In this document: piece by piece, positions 48,866-58,654 of the stretch
How positions within the stretch are numbered: the stretch's first letter is position 1
How the letters are laid out: each line of letters opens with the position of its first letter
From: Proales similis
Taxonomy: Eukaryota; Rotifera; Eurotatoria; Ploima; Proalidae
Length of the DNA stretch: 64,000 nt
NCBI GenBank assembly: GCA_019059635.1
Contig: JAGVRJ010000006.1
Span: 2,108,001-2,172,000 of the forward strand
Direction: 5' to 3'
Notes under the pieces: generated by a model
What the model saw: only the letters and a program-made list of their open reading frames with translations
Database searches by the model: none
What the model was told of the DNA's origin: nothing
Translations under genes and position numbers: made by a program

Positions 48866-49542
48866 CGCTATAGTGAGAGTCTAAAGAGAAAGAAAATTGG
48901 CGCCGATCAGACAATTGCAATATTTCTCAAATTATGTAACAAAAAGCCAAACTCAAATGAATGAAGCAACGAGTAAGCGAGTGAATGAATGAGCTGGTGA
49001 GGAGGCATGCTCAGCAGCGCTCTAAAGCGTGATGCCTTCGACTCAACTTGTTGTTATTTAACGCGTGCAACACCAATCAGCATACTTGAGCGCACTGCCA
49101 ACTTTTCTTTTGTTTTGCTCCCTCCCTTCCTCTCTCTCTCTCTCTCTGTCTCTCTCTGTCTATCACTCTGCATAGAGGCAGCAGCGATTGAACATTCGAG
49201 AATCACATGCGCATTTGCTCTCATGCCTTTATACGCAGTACAGACAAGCCAGCCTATTGAACGGTCAAGGTTCAATCTAGGCGCCATCGACGACCTTCTC
49301 TTGCGCTCTCGGCAGCCTCATGCACACCCTCTTCTCGTCCCGTCACGATCTCCACCCTCCGGCTGCACTTTTCAACTTTTCTAAGAAAACTTCTTTATTT
49401 CCGAATTGCACGTCTTTGAGACGTCTTCATTATCTACATCAGAAATAGCCAAAACAAGCGGAGTTAACAAGCGGAGAAACAATACAATATTTTAAACAAT
49501 ATTTTAAAATACAGATCTTTATAATTGCAGATGGCACATTTC
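48866..49542. other. Spacer: ATF4-like upstream region and NTPDase 3' region
   Basis: Contains the uORF noted separately and a CT repeat at about 49129-49158. No protein gene is recognised. Confidence 0.45.
48907..49008 (-). promoter_or_regulatory. Upstream ORF in the ATF4-like leader (33 codons)
   Basis: An ATG at 49008-49006 opens a 33-codon frame (MPPHQLIHSL...NIAIV) ending at TGA 48909-48907, about 40 nt before the main ATG. uORF-controlled reinitiation is the known mode of ATF4 regulation under eIF2alpha phosphorylation. Whether this stretch is in the mature leader depends on the transcription start and on a possible intron ending near 48879. Confidence 0.4.
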
Positions 49543-51380
49543 CTAGAATTTATTCGTCGAAAGAATGCCATTTTCAAGCTCGTTGAGGAACAGTCCGAGT
49601 GCCCATCCAGCTCGATCGTTATTGACCTTGAAGAAACAGAGTCCATGGTAGAAAGTGGTGCAATGAGAAAGACACGGAGAGAGAGAGAGAGAGAGAGAGA
49701 CAGAAGAGGGCATCGTTTGATGGGTTTACCATTTGCAAAGTGTCCAAGTTGTCAAAGTTCTTGAATCCGATTCGCTCCAAAAGTTTCATTATGTAGACGT
49801 TGTTCAGACAGAGGAGGCGAGCTTTGCTTTTGGAAAGATCGTAGCCGCTCTTGTCCAGTTTGTCTTTGAGCTGCGAATTACATTCAGATGAGTAATGCTC
49901 TGAGCTTGGGGCCGAGTCGAGCAGGCTTACCTCAGAATAGGTCATTGAGCAAAGCTCGTAGGTGCTTTGACTGAACGCTTCCAAATCGTTGACCAATGTT
50001 CGGTTGAACAAGCCTTCAGTGTCGCGGATTGTTTTGTAAATATTTCCGAGGCCCTAGTTCATGCGTTAAAGCGAGGAGCAACCAAGACTAGAGCAGGAAA
50101 GGAGCCTACCACGAAGTATTGGTCGCCGACCGACGGCTGGTAGATCTCGTTGATGGGGCATTCGTCCAAGGTGCCGAAATCGCAGCTGCTCGAGCGAGGG
50201 ATCAGCTCGTCTACTTCATCGCGGCATCGGTTTTTCTTAGAGCTGCCGTCCAGCTTGTAGACTTTGCTTCTCTCGATCTTGTCCGACTCGACTGTGAACG
50301 AATAGCTCTGATCGAACAAAAGGCCGTTCACGCAGGGCATATCCAGCAACTCTTCGCCCGTCAACTCGAAGCGATACGCGTCCGGATAGCAGGAGGCCGA
50401 CGACTTGGTGCCGTAGTCGTTCAGGCGCACTCGGCTCGAGCTGTAGGTGTTGAATATTTGCGTGGTGCCAATGCACAAGTACGAGTAGACGTAGAGCTCG
50501 TAGGTTTTGGCGCCGATTTTCACATGAGTGGAGAAACTCTGAAATCCGAGCGAGTTGGTCTGCTTGCGCGGAACGAACGCGAGCTGAGTAGACGAGCCGC
50601 CGATCTCAACGATTCCGGCCAAGTCTCTTCCGCTCTTTGAATGGAGCCAATAAAGAAGGAACGAAGATTAAGAATGGGAGTTTCACTCACCCGGAAGTTG
50701 TCGAGCAAGTAGTTGACCGAAATCCAAGCAAACACGCCCTCTTCCTCGCCGCTGATCATGCGAGCCTGCTTCTCGCTCAGATACAAATAGCCTGAGCGGC
50801 CAAAGTAGTTGCGCACGTAGCCCAGTATGGTGTCGGCAGCGGTCTGATTGGTTACGCTTCGTTTGTTGCTTTTTAAAATTGGCCAAAATTAGACTTGTGT
50901 GAGCTCCTACGCCAATAGTCGGAGGCCGGCTGTGGCTGCCAATGCAATGTAGCTCTGCGCTCGTTTCTCAGACGGCACAAGCTGAGCAGCTCGCTCAAGA
51001 CATTGGTTGAATTTGACGTCGACCTCCGCTTGACTCGTGTAGGTGCTGATGCCGCCATCTGAAATGCGTTCGACTTTCAAATCGAGTTTATTGCGTCCTG
51101 AATTGACGACAAGAACCTTTTGGTTCGTAGTACTCGAGCAGATCGACGTCATAGCCGGGCACGTGCTCCGCTGAGGCTTTGTACTTGAACACGTACATTC
51201 GAGTGTTTTTGGAGCCGGCGTCGAACACCAGCGCGTACTAATCGAAAGTGTTCAGATGAGAGCAAGCTCTTTGACGAGCATTCAATTTACATTTTCTTCG
51301 TTCAGGTTTCGAGCCGAGCCTGAGCTGGCCAGCATTGAAGCCAACAGAGCGAGCAAAACGCCTCTCAATCGCATGTTCAT
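49543..51380 (-). CDS. ENTPD: Secreted or lumenal nucleoside triphosphate diphosphohydrolase (apyrase, CD39 family)
   Basis: Eight exons: 51380-51291, 51237-51117, 51073-50911, 50868-50691, 50634-50110, 50053-49931, 49870-49730 and 49626-49543, giving 474 residues. It hydrolyses nucleoside tri- and diphosphates with divalent metal. All five apyrase conserved regions are visible: DAGSKNTRMYVF (ACR1), ALAATAGLRLL (ACR2), EGVFAWISVNYLL (ACR3), GIVEIGGSSTQLAF (ACR4) and DRAGWALG (ACR5). The N-terminus (MNMRLRGVLLALLASMLASSGSA) is a cleavable-type signal peptide. The protein stops 21 residues after ACR5 with no C-terminal membrane helix, unlike CD39. It is therefore soluble, secreted or lumenal. 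Two introns are very short (42-43 nt); the last carries a GA repeat (49677-49700). Confidence 0.92.
49677..49700. repeat. GA microsatellite inside the last NTPDase intron
   Basis: About 12 GA units on the plus strand, equal to a CT tract on the transcribed strand. It accounts for much of this intron's unusual length (103 nt). Confidence 0.85.
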
Positions 51381-51805
51381 TGTGTTGGAAGTTAAATTCA
51401 AATTCCAAGCCGATTGAGTTCATTCCGATTCGTTTAAATAGAACAAGACCAGGTCTCTTATCGACTACGAGCCGGGCGTAGGAATTAACACGATTTTGTC
51501 ATTTAAATCAAACACAATCTCAGCGTTGAACATAAACATCGACAAACACACTTGGAAGTGATTTAAGCGTGATTTTAAGCGTAAAAAGTTGATGATGGCT
51601 GAACATTGAGCCGTCGACTTGGGTCTTATCTCGAATCGTGATCGATTTCACTTCTCTTGGTTTTATTTCTTCGGAAATTAAAATTGGCCATGATGATGAT
51701 GATGATGAAACTTAACGTTGGAGGCGATAGGCCGAGAAAAGGAGGCAAGGACGCACAAAATGGAAAGAATCAAATGAAAAAGAGATGAAACTCAACATCT
51801 GTCGG
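51381..51805. other. Spacer: NTPDase upstream region and GMPPB 3' region
   Basis: Contains a GAT repeat at about 51690-51708. No gene is seen. Confidence 0.45.
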
Positions 51806-53226
51806 CTACATGATTATTTGCGGCTCAAGGACCGAGTCGCCGATCGACTTGTGCGGGAGGATGTAGCCACCGTTAATGTAGATCTCGTCTTTGACTGTCA
51901 CATCCTCGCCGAGCACAGTCACGTTTTCCATACGAACCTTGAATTAGACTATTAGAGGCCTTGGGGGGGAGAGGAGACCTGCTCGGGGACTCACCCATTT
52001 GCCAACACGACACTTCCAGCCAATGATGGAGGAGAATATCCACGAGTGAGATTGAACGTGCGAGTCGGCGAGCACGGTGCTTCGTTTAATGCAAACGCCG
52101 TCCTCGAGCACCACGTTGGGCCCAATCACCACATTCGGCCCTATTCGGCATCCTTTTCCGATCTTGGCGCTCGGATCCTAGTCGCTGTTTGTAATTGGCC
52201 AATCGAGAGCGAAATAAAACACAAGCAAACTACAATTAGAACGTTGCCCACGATGCAGGTGTGATCGAACAGCTCGTCGGACTGTTTGCTCTTCAGCGAG
52301 TCCAAGTAAAGACACATGCCGGTGAGATAGTCCTTGGGCTGACCGACGTCCATCCAGAAGCCTTTTAGCTCCATTGTGTACAGTTGGCCGTCGTCGCACA
52401 TGAACGGGAACACCTCTTTCTCGACCGACATGTTTCGAAGCTGCTCGCTGCGCTAAGTCAAATTGCTCGCTGACACACACGCAAATGCTTGACCTACCTC
52501 GATTCGCTTTAGAACGTCCGGGTTGAAAATGTACATTCCGGCGTTGATCTTGTTCGAAACAAACTCTTTGGGCTTTTCGACGAAGCGGCGAATTCGGCCC
52601 GTGTCCTGGTCGTAGACGACCACTCCGTATTTGGACGGCTCTTCGACCTTAGTGACCACGATGGTGCCCTCACGTTGGTGGTTTCGATGAAACGCGAGCA
52701 TTTCTTCGAACGGAAACTCGCAGATTATGTCGCTGTTGAGCACGAAAAACGGTTCGTTGCCCTCTTCCAGATAGGATTTGGCCAATGCCAGGGGACCGGC
52801 TGAGGCACGAGATTAGAGAGCGCAGAGGCGATACGAGTCTGTTTACGAACCTGTGCCGAGCGGCTCGTTTTCTTGAGACATGGTGATCTTGATGTTGAGT
52901 CGCTCGGCTTCGTGGCGCATCTCTTTCTCGAGCATGTCCGACAAATAGCTCACGGCCAATATGACATGATTCACTCCGGCCTAGAACAACATGCTTCCTT
53001 CAAGAGGAGTGGATGGACAATTTAAGGGGCAAAGCGGCCAACTTTTTGAAGGGCCTCGATCTGATGCAGAACCATCGGCTTGTTGGCAAATTCCACAAGC
53101 GGCTTGGGCTTGGTTAAAGTGAGCGGACGCAGACGAGTGCCTGGTCGATTAAGAGTTTAGGACAGATTGTGGCCGTCGGCTAGAGTAGCTCTTACCGTAG
53201 CCACCGACGAGAATCAACGCTTTCAT
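51806..53226 (-). CDS. GMPPB: Mannose-1-phosphate guanylyltransferase beta
   Basis: Seven exons: 53226-53196, 53140-53043, 52980-52851, 52799-52498, 52452-52234, 52177-51995 and 51937-51806, giving 364 residues (360 in human). GMPPB makes GDP-mannose from mannose-1-phosphate and GTP in the cytosol, feeding N-glycan, GPI-anchor and O-mannose pathways. The nucleotidyltransferase domain has [19 protein letters not shown] (signature), [26 protein letters not shown] (metal Asp), [18 protein letters not shown] and [13 protein letters not shown]. The C-terminal left-handed beta-helix shows hexapeptide repeats ([19 protein letters not shown]) and ends in IIM as in animals. Introns are 45-62 nt; exon phases close exactly. 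Confidence 0.97.
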
Positions 53227-53530
53227 TTCCAACGCAGCAACTCGATTAAAACAGGCGCCAAAAAGCCGACTATCGTCTAAAAATGTCCCCAATCGCGCAA
53301 TTTGTGAATTAAAGTGCACAAAAACCAAAGTTTTAATCGAATGCGACAATTGACACGTATAGTGAAATCTAGCCGCAACGTCTTATGCGCATAAATTTCC
53401 AAAACGCGTTCGACTGTCTTAGACTTTTTATTCGCTGACGTAATAAGTCGTTTATTCGTTTTTGTGTGTCGGCCCTGTCTTTCACCTGGGCTCTTTCATA
53501 GCTGACGAGGAGCAGACAAGTCTACTCAGC
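53227..53530. other. Short spacer between CWF19L2-like gene and GMPPB
   Basis: Contains the CWF19L2-like 3' UTR and GMPPB upstream sequence. TTTATT at about 53448-53453 on the plus strand could be the minus-strand polyadenylation signal. Confidence 0.35.
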
Positions 53531-55151
53531 TCAATAGTGCTCCTCGTCTCGAGTGAAATCGAAGCTGCTCCACCATTTGGAGAATTGGTTCACTTTCTTC
53601 GTTTGCTCATGTTCACTTTGCTTGCGTGGTCGACGCCACAGCATCGGATCTAGATCAAGAATGCCGCCCACAACCTCCTTTAAATCGTTTGTGGTCGTTT
53701 TCTCAATTTCAACGAACTAATTCAAGAAGCAAGACGGCGGCCAACCTTGGCGAAGTGGTGAGGAAATGCTTCGTCGTTCTCGATCACATGGGCGTAGCCT
53801 TGGTCTGTGCCGAACATAACGGCAAAGAATGGCATGTTCTTGGGAATCTAAATTTTTCAATATTTGCTTCAGTTTATTCGACTTGGTTCGACAGGCGAGT
53901 TGGCCAGCCTTCGAGAGGCCAGAGAGAGAGAGGGAGTACGAACCGCTTTGCGAACTCCACTCGATTTGAGATCGACTATTCGCTTGTTGTGTGCCCATTC
54001 GCTTTCGCTTTCGATGATCGCTTTCTGCTCAAATTCAATTCAAAAACATCAGACGGACAATTGGCAAATGGTCAACCTTGAAGTAGATCGGCGCCATGTT
54101 GGAGACTTGGTTGGGCAGCGGAATGCATTCGATTTGTAGATGCGCTCGCTTACGGCCGCTTGAATGATGCTCAATGAAGACACACTCCATCTTGAGTGAA
54201 TTGAACATTTTCACCAGCGCTCGCTTAAACTTCTTCAAGATTGCGAGATTAGAACTTTGAGAATTGAGTTGAGATGCTTGAGAGCAACCTCGATCTCGTG
54301 AAGAACGTCATCGTCGCAGGTCGTGCTGCTCGTGTAATGGCTCATTGGCAAAATGAAGCAGTGGCCGTCGACAAGCGATTCATGGCTGGGCAGAGTCAGA
54401 TAGGCCTTGAGCAGCGGCACAGATTCAAGTCAATTGGACCGCTGCAATTAGCGCAAACATTGCTCACATGAGAACCGAGCGAAATGACCAATTCTTTGTG
54501 CGCGTTCTCAAAGCAAACTGGACAGTTTTGATCGGCAGGCGTCTCGACCGCGCTCTCTTGCTCTCGGACGTCGAATTTCTTTTTTTTTTTTATTTTGACC
54601 AACTGAATCAGGCCGCGCTGGCTAGTTAGGTTCAGACTAGTTTTACTTCGAACGGCTTCGGAAACACGTGACTCCACTTTTTCTTTTTCTTCTCGCTCTT
54701 CTCCTGGCGCGTTTCTAACAGCTGCACAACAACAGGCACTGAGAGGCTGTAAGAGATCGACAGAACTGACCAGGACTTGCGAATCGAGCGCATAGTCGTC
54801 GTACTCGTCGCCGTGAAAGCCTCGCTTCAGTATTTTCGTCTGCTCTGAGTCGTAGTTGTAAGAACGACCCGCCGCCGCCTGCCTGCCATGCTTGGATGGC
54901 GCCCGGTACGCTTGTTTGCTTGTGCTTTTCGAGTGGCGAGCAGACTCCTCATGTGGATGGCGATCAGAGGCATCACCACGAGCTGCCTCGAGTCTTGCTT
55001 TGAGCCGAGCGATCAGCTCTTCGTCGCCCATCAGCTCAGCTTTGATCAGCTTTGCGCCCAGCTCGTTCAGGTCCTCTTTGGCTTTCCATTTTAAATTATA
55101 GAAAAACAAAAGAGCACCTAACGCACACTCTCGCTTACCTCCAGCGCTCAT
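53531..55151 (-). CDS. CWF19L2: CWF19-like protein 2 (spliceosome/lariat factor)
   Basis: Seven exons: 55151-55139, 55081-54468, 54405-54289, 54232-54077, 54024-53944, 53847-53746 and 53677-53531, giving 409 residues as modelled. CWF19L2 joins late spliceosomes and helps the debranching and disassembly step. An N-terminal charged helical part (KEDLNELGAKLIKAELMGDEEL) leads to the CwfJ_C_1 HIT-like domain (CPVCFENAHKELVISLGSH, HCFILPMSHY) and CwfJ_C_2 (MAPIYFKKAIIESESEW, VRKAIPKNMPFFAV, GYAHVIENDEAFP, EVVGGILDLDPMLWRR). It is much shorter than human CWF19L2 (894), lacking most of the disordered N-terminus. Within exon 2 two further introns (49 and 68 nt, sum divisible by three, about 54770-54570) are possible. 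DHX15, another intron-release factor, is in the same window but far away. Confidence 0.92.
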
Positions 55152-55418
55152 TGCTTCTTCCTTTCAATGCAAGACTAACTTGAACGACTCGAGTCCGCTG
55201 CCGGTTGCAAGTAATAATTTATTACGGACCCAACTGAATTATGTACGTATGTGTGTGTGTGTCTGTTGCTACAGTCATGAATGCAGAGGGCAAATGCATT
55301 CGAGTCAAAGTTGCTTGTGTGTGTGTGTGTGAGAGAGCTGACTGCCAAAGATGGTTAAGGGCCATAGAAGCAAACCACTAAATGGATTGTGGAACATTTT
55401 AGATCGGAAGAGAGAAGC
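55152..55418. repeat. Divergent CWF19L2/SKP1 spacer with GT microsatellites
   Basis: GT repeats at about 55251-55262 and 55317-55331 lie in the 267-nt region shared by two divergent genes. Confidence 0.6.
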
Positions 55419-55907
55419 ATGTCCCTGCTAAAGCTACAGAGCTCTGACGGCGAGGTGTTCACCGTCGAAAGACAGATAGCACAGCAGTCGAATACAATCA
55501 GAACTATGCTGGAAGTGCTCGGCATGGAAGAGGACGACGAAGAGCCGATCCCTTTGCCGAATGTGAACGCGACAATTTTGAAAAAAGTGATTCAATGGTG
55601 CACCCACCACAAGGACGACTCACCGCCGCCTGAGGACGACGAGAACAAGGAGAAGGTGACCGACGACATATCCACCTGGGACATGGAGTTCCTCAAGGTG
55701 GACCAGGGCACCCTGTTCGAGCTAATTCTGGCCGCCAATTACCTGGACATCAAAGGCCTTCTGGACGTCACCTGCAAGACGGTGGCCAACATGATCAAAG
55801 GCAAAACGCCCGAGGAGATTCGCAAGACGTTCAACATAAAAAACGATTTCACTCTGGCCGAGGAGGAACAGGTCAGAAAGGAGAACGAGTGGTGCGAGGA
55901 GAAATGA
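55419..55907 (+). CDS. SKP1: SKP1, SCF ubiquitin ligase adaptor
   Basis: Intronless, 162 residues (163 in human) from the ATG at 55419; a longer open frame upstream begins only at GTG. SKP1 bridges cullin-1 and F-box proteins in SCF E3 ligases. The POZ fold begins [14 protein letters not shown] and has [18 protein letters not shown]; the C-terminal F-box-binding part has [36 protein letters not shown] and ends NEWCEEK. Compared with human, the N-terminal MPSI is MSLL. AATAAA is at 56119-56124. No sign of duplication nearby. Confidence 0.97.
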   Translation: MSLLKLQSSDGEVFTVERQIAQQSNTIRTMLEVLGMEEDDEEPIPLPNVNATILKKVIQWCTHHKDDSPPPEDDENKEKVTDDISTWDMEFLKVDQGTLFELILAANYLDIKGLLDVTCKTVANMIKGKTPEEIRKTFNIKNDFTLAEEEQVRKENEWCEEK

Positions 55908-56400
55908 GCCAATCAATTCAGCTTCTGTGTACAGTTTTGTCCTGGTCACTTTCTGCTCGCCCAGGGCTGCCCTCATATAGCCCCAATTTACAGTCAGCAC
56001 TTTCTAATTCAGCCCCCCCCCCCAGTTTTACTCAAACAGCGCGGCCACCAACTGATCATCTTTTACAGAGACATAATACTACTGACGACGACTTGTGACC
56101 TTGATTCAAATCAAATGAAATAAATCTAATTTAATCAGACAGACACAAAATAGAGAGAGAGAGAAGAGGGCGAAAGTCTCGATTTTTTATTCTCATTTGT
56201 GTCTGAATCGACGAGTGAATCCAAGACCAGTAAAGACGAATGTAGAAAAACGGTGCAATAATAAAGAAGAAAACAAAACGAGCGAAAACGAATCGGCCCC
56301 ATAGTCCAGTCAAGTGGCCGATAGGCTCTCGATCTGTGTGTGTGTGTGTGTGTGTGTGTCTGTCGTGGCTTGTGTCTAAGCGAGAGGAGATTGCTCGGGT
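55908..56400. other. Convergent 3' spacer between SKP1 and GCLM
   Basis: Contains a C8 run near 56014-56022, the SKP1 AATAAA (56119-56124), a minus-strand AATAAA (read 56191-56186) for GCLM and a GT microsatellite (about 56334-56359). The two signals are placed so that the two 3' UTRs probably do not overlap, or just abut. Confidence 0.5.
56334..56359. repeat. GT dinucleotide microsatellite
   Basis: About 13 perfect GT units just downstream of the GCLM stop, in its 3' UTR. Confidence 0.9.
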
Positions 56401-57653
56401 TCAAATTGTGTACTTGAGCTCTCGGCTGCAGTCGAGCAAGTAGCCTTTTGCCTTTACAATGCCGCGCCCTTTCAGTATGAGCGTGTAGCGCGCTATCCAC
56501 AAATGAGACCAGCCGCTGGCGTCGTAGCCGTGCAAATGCTTCTTCATCACGGTGTGTAGTTGCTCGCTGTTTAAGATTTCTGTTCTCATGCTCTCGATCA
56601 GCGCCAAGTCGACAACGAGCCAATACAAAATGCCTGCTCACCTCGAGGGTCGATGTGCGTGGTCAGTTGGATGTGTTGAATTTTGGCGTACTCGACCAGA
56701 TCTTCGGGCATTTTACAGCATGAAGTTATGTTGACTTGATTGACTGCTGGCTTTTGCTTCATTTTGAAATGTTAGGCCAACAAAGGCGGAATGCGGCTCA
56801 AGTCTGATTTACATTCTTGTCGCTCAGCGCATTCACAAACGCTTCGAGTTGAATAGCGTTGAAGTCGGACAGACCTGCGGTGCCAATTCGGCCGGCGCTC
56901 AGTTCATCTTGAATGTAACTCCACAGCGGCATGATCAAGTCGATTGGAAGCTCGTCTTGAATGAACAGCTTGTCGGGCAGCGCGATTATTAGCGACTCGA
57001 TCTTTTGCAGTTTGAGCTCGTCGAGGACTTGACAAGCGATTATAAAAATGCCGCTGCACCGTATGACGTCAAATGCTGCTTACTTTTCTCAATGCTGGCC
57101 TGCAGAGTTTTGGCGCTCAGATCGTTCAGGAATATTTTGACTGGTCAGAGCGAACATTAGAATCGCGGCTGCTTGAGATTAGCAAGAGCAAAGACCAACC
57201 GCTCGCAGTCACTTGACTCAGTGTGTCCTCGTCCAACAAGCTCGGATTGGGATTTATCGAAATTGACTTTTCATCCTTTCAGGAGGAAGGTCAACTCGGC
57301 ATTAGTGAGTGGTTTCAGCAATCGAAACTAAGTGAAGACCGACGAACCTGAACGTGGTCAAGAGGGCCAGAGGCCAGCCAGGCCGAGAACGTCTGACTGA
57401 GCACTTCGGCAAGCTAGGATCGAATTGGCCGATTAAACACGTGCAAGAACGACGGTGGCAAGAAAGTCACCTCCTCTTGTGGATTGAGATTGGTGCGCTT
57501 TTTGAGGCGGTCGGTTGAGACCACGTTGCCCGAAGAGAGGGAAAAGTGCGTGGCTTTGGGAAACAAAGGCTGCTGAGAGCGAGCCTCCACGTTCACGTGA
57601 CTTTCATCGGTCAATTGATCGAGCGATCTGGCTGTCGGCTGTGCTACGCTCAT
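56401..57653 (-). CDS. GCLM: Glutamate-cysteine ligase modifier (regulatory) subunit
   Basis: Seven exons: 57653-57471, 57413-57348, 57275-57200, 57140-57084, 57027-56813, 56756-56642 and 56579-56401, giving 296 residues (274 in human). GCLM binds the catalytic subunit GCLC and lowers its feedback inhibition, raising glutathione synthesis in the cytosol. It has an aldo-keto-reductase-like barrel without catalysis. Family blocks: LIIALPDKLF, LSAGRIGTAGLSDFNAIQLEAF, KPAVNQVNITSCCKMPEDLVEYA, IQLTTHIDPREIL and the C-terminus ARYTLILKGRGIVKAKGYLL. It sits downstream of a 1 kb spacer. All introns are 56-72 nt; three of six end in AAG. Confidence 0.93.
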
Positions 57654-58654
57654 TTTGCTCTAGACCTTGCTCTAAAGAAACGCGTTTTACTTTTTTTTTA
57701 CTCTGCGATTGCATTCGCTCGCTTTTCAAGGTGTGTTGTTTCCAGTGCTCGGCGCAAAATTATTGCTCGACGACGACGACGACGACAACAACCTAGTCAA
57801 TGCGAGCTCGAAGGAGCCAGAGAGCGCGAGAGACAGAGAGAATATGGAGAGAGGCAAAAATAATTTATAGCAACCGAACTAGAACCAAAATTATTGCAGC
57901 GTCATGTTAGAAGTGAAGAAGAGGCAGTGATGGCGCATAATTTTATATAATGTGAGAAACAAAAGGCAGTGCGGACTTCGCTTGAGGTAGAAAAGAAATG
58001 AGCATGCTCGGTGGGCCATCAATCAACTCTGGTCGGGCGGCGACCCACCTACGATGCCGCCTCCTCTGTCGATGATTCGAATTAAAATAAGCAGCAAAGA
58101 CCCAACGAAGCAGAGACACGGGTCATGAGCGAGACAGGAGCCAGCCATGTCCTTGCCTTTCTCTCGCCTCGTTCCGATAAATGTGCCCCACAGACCATGG
58201 CAATTGAGCGCAGCAGCCCACTCACAAACTCAGCCTGAGCTTAGTAGAGCGCTTGTGTTTTATTTTTAGATTCGAGGAATATTATTAAATAATATTGTTT
58301 TTAAATCGGCCTTGGTGGCGCGGACATGCCGCTCAATCTTCATTTGTGTTGGGCTGTGTGTTGCCTGCTCGGGGCTGAGAAAGCCTTCGCTTGGGATTCT
58401 TTTCGACGAGTCGACGTGCCTGTGTGCATTCTGCTTTTTGCTTTTAGAATGTGAAACTGACTAAATTTAAAATTCAATTTCAGCTTGAACCAAGAAGAAG
58501 AAGAAGAAAAAAAAGAAGAGAAACACTCAAGAGAAAGAAACAAACAAAATAAAAAAAAACAAAACAAAGAATCAAGTAGAAAAGAAATGTATGTAAGCGA
58601 AGAAGCAAAACGAGATAGAGCCGAATAGTTTGCTTTGTTTAATACAATTGCTGA
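57654..58654. other. Spacer: GCLM upstream region and DUF3504 gene 3' region
   Basis: Contains a GAC repeat at about 57767-57785 close to the GCLM start and A-rich sequence at 58496-58590 in the likely 3' UTR of the DUF3504 gene. No other gene is recognised. Confidence 0.45.

Noticed and set aside
48726-48920. Out-of-frame ORF overlapping the ATF4-like start, as in the vertebrate uORF2
   Set aside because: It starts with TTG and has no ATG inside, so standard initiation is unlikely.
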